Origin: Ktedonospora formicarum
GTDB taxonomy: Bacteria > Chloroflexota > Ktedonobacteria > Ktedonobacterales > Ktedonobacteraceae
Assembly (NCBI RefSeq): GCF_016587355.1
Contig: NZ_BNJF01000001.1
Location: 3,873,721 to 3,937,720, forward strand
Direction of reading: 5' to 3'
DNA length: 64,000 nucleotides
Shown piece by piece: positions 62,460 to 64,000 of this stretch; the first letter of the stretch is position 1, and every line of letters begins with the position of its first letter. The notes below the pieces were generated by a model that saw only the letters and a program-made list of their open reading frames with translations, ran no database searches and had not been told where the DNA came from. Both the position numbers and the translations under genes were made by a program.

Positions 62460-64000
62460 TTAAACGATTTGCTGATTGTATTGCTGCTTATGGTTGTGAC
62501 GACTCTGAAGCACGTTGCGCTTCCAGTTCTCTTTCCACATTTCTGAGCGTGCAAGCATCTCTTCGGCGCTCTTGATTGAGAACTCGGTGACATTTCCACC
62601 CATGATATGTGAGATCTCGCGCATGCGCTGCTCTGGTCGAAGTTCATTCACAATGGTCATGGTGCGGTTGTCGATAATCTGCTTGTTCACGTTATAATGC
62701 GTGTCGGCGAAGGCTGCGATCTGCGGCAGGTGGGTGACGCAAATAACCTGGTGGTTGAGTGTCAATTGCCAGAGTTTCTCGCCTACAACTTGACCGCTGC
62801 GCCCGCTAATGCCCGAGTCGATCTCGTCAAAGATCAGCGTTGGAGTCGCGTCTGCTCCCGCGAGGATAGTCTTCAGTGCCAGCATTAAGCGCGAGGTTTC
62901 ACCACCGGAGGCGATCTTGGTCAAGGGTTTGAACGGTTCGCCCGGATTTGGTGCGATCAGGAATTGGACGTGATCGATACCAGTGTTGTCGCAGGCATAG
63001 TGCTGAAGTGGCTCACCATTGACTGTAGAGGGCACCCCGTTTTCGTCGGGTACCTGAATCATTTCAACCTGGAAGCGTGCGCGCCGCATGTTGAGATCAT
63101 TGAGTTGCTCCTCCATCGCGACTGCGAGGGTCTGGGCTGCTTCGCGGCGGCGCTGCGAGAGCGTATCGGCAAGTTTGCCGATGTCCTTGCGGTAAATCCC
63201 GTCCTCACGCTGAAGCTTCTGTACTAATTCGTCACGATTGACGATAGTATCCAGTTCGGCGCGGTCCTGTTCGACACGCTGTAGGATCTCCTCAATGCTG
63301 GCTCCATACTTGCGTTTGAGCTTGGCGATCAAATCCAGGCGATCCTCAATCTCTGTCAGACGAGCGGGATTATCTTCAATGTCTGACTGATAGCTGCTAA
63401 CAGTAGTGGCGACATCTTCGAGCTGGTAGATAGCCTCGGCAAGTGTCTCGTTGAGTTCTTCCATGCTTGCGTCAAGGCGACTAAGCTCACTCAGATCTCG
63501 CTGCGCACCGCGTAACTGGTCAAGCGAGGCTGTGAAGTCGCCATCCCCCAGGTCTGAGCCCTGGAGAGCACCATAGATTAGCGAGCAGAGTTCGCGTAGG
63601 CGCTCAGCATTACTGAGAACCTTGCGCTCTTCCTCTAACTCTTCAATTTCGCCCACATGAAGTTCCGCGCGCTCGATCTCGTCGATCTCAAAGCGCAGGA
63701 ACTCCGCGCGCTGCTCCTGCTCGCGCTCATTCTGAAGCAGCGATTGCAGCGTCTTGCGCGCGTTGCGCCACTCATTTACTTTGTTGCTGAGTTCATCACG
63801 CAACGGAAGTACTTCGGCGTAGCGGTCCAGGAAGTTGATATGCTGATCTGGACGCAGGAGGGTCATATGCTCGCTCTGACCATGGATATCTACGAGCCAG
63901 CTTGCGACCTGTTGCAGTACATGTTGTGAGAGCGCGCGTCCGTTGATGCGAGCTACAGTTCGCCCTGAGCGGAAGATATCACGTGAAAGAATCAGGGTAC
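62460..64000 (-). CDS. recN: DNA repair protein RecN, N-terminal part outside window
   Basis: About 513 residues are visible, running off the right edge. SRDIFRSGRTVARINGRAL and WLVDIHGQSEHM are the RecN pattern after Walker A (the Walker A itself lies outside). The long coiled coil of the SMC-like protein follows (about 63830-63150). The C-terminal ATPase lobe has ASGGETSRLMLALKTIL (signature) and LIFDEIDSGISGRSGQVVGEKL (Walker B and D-loop). THLPQIAAFADTHYNVNK holds the switch His. RecN tethers broken DNA ends in double-strand break repair. The usual HGQHEHQ is HGQSEHM here. Start not visible. Confidence 0.95.
   Translation of the reverse strand, partial: TLILSRDIFRSGRTVARINGRALSQHVLQQVASWLVDIHGQSEHMTLLRPDQHINFLDRYAEVLPLRDELSNKVNEWRNARKTLQSLLQNEREQEQRAEFLRFEIDEIERAELHVGEIEELEEERKVLSNAERLRELCSLIYGALQGSDLGDGDFTASLDQLRGAQRDLSELSRLDASMEELNETLAEAIYQLEDVATTVSSYQSDIEDNPARLTEIEDRLDLIAKLKRKYGASIEEILQRVEQDRAELDTIVNRDELVQKLQREDGIYRKDIGKLADTLSQRRREAAQTLAVAMEEQLNDLNMRRARFQVEMIQVPDENGVPSTVNGEPLQHYACDNTGIDHVQFLIAPNPGEPFKPLTKIASGGETSRLMLALKTILAGADATPTLIFDEIDSGISGRSGQVVGEKLWQLTLNHQVICVTHLPQIAAFADTHYNVNKQIIDNRTMTIVNELRPEQRMREISHIMGGNVTEFSIKSAEEMLARSEMWKENWKRNVLQSRHNHKQQYNQQIV

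Overview
The window looks like chromosomal DNA from a Ktedonobacteria-like member of the Chloroflexota. This is inferred from moderate GC, many membrane and regulatory proteins of unassigned family, a PATAN/DUF4388-roadblock response regulator, cytochrome bd, menaquinone (MenA) rather than ubiquinone chemistry, an endonuclease-type MutL, and DUF951. No rRNA, complete tRNA, CRISPR array, integrase, transposase or phage gene was seen. It is a housekeeping and accessory chromosomal segment, not a mobile island.

Layout. 0-5.5 kb: a truncated PH-like protein, a GNAT, cydAB, a small membrane protein and menA. 5.5-10.4 kb, minus strand: a histidine phosphatase, a complete ECF transporter operon (S-A1-A2-T) with a consensus promoter, and rpiA. 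10.8-17.5 kb: a REC-PATAN-roadblock fusion with a 45-residue membrane neighbour, then a minus-strand membrane-maintenance cluster (small membrane protein, His-rich NfeD-like protein, flotillin, PspA) headed by an XRE regulator with an apparent autoregulatory operator. 17.8-25.2 kb: penicillin acylase family protein, cysS, and four envelope proteins, one with 19-residue tandem repeats. 25.4-40.7 kb: GrpB-like protein, metH, two tandem YbdK-type carboxylate-amine ligases, a 2H phosphoesterase, an S53 lipoprotein protease, a class V aminotransferase, a GNAT, homoserine dehydrogenase and a MuiA/DUF4139 protein. 41-46.5 kb: mutS-mutL overlapping by ATGA, and a membrane HExxH protein. 46.7-64 kb, almost entirely minus strand: MFS transporter, DUF951, nadD, MscS, an apparent operon TPR-rlmD-maf-gluQ preceded by a second TPR paralogue, a GT87-like mannosyltransferase, GNAT, Nudix and recN (cut by the window edge).

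Two features cut across the window. First, five genes (a membrane protein, metH, the S53 protease and two GNATs) are each broken by the apparent loss of one base in a G/C homopolymer of 4-6. This points to consensus errors rather than five real pseudogenes. Second, six copies of a short intergenic inverted-repeat element lie between 40.8 and 62.4 kb. Their ends share a CTTATnCGAAAACC core, and one copy changes both arms together. A composite palindromic motif of about 37 bases also occurs upstream of both mutS and an unrelated membrane gene 18 kb away. The ECF ATPase pair carries all of its unusual catalytic-motif residues in one composite nucleotide site. Every assignment is by reading motifs by eye; no database search was run.
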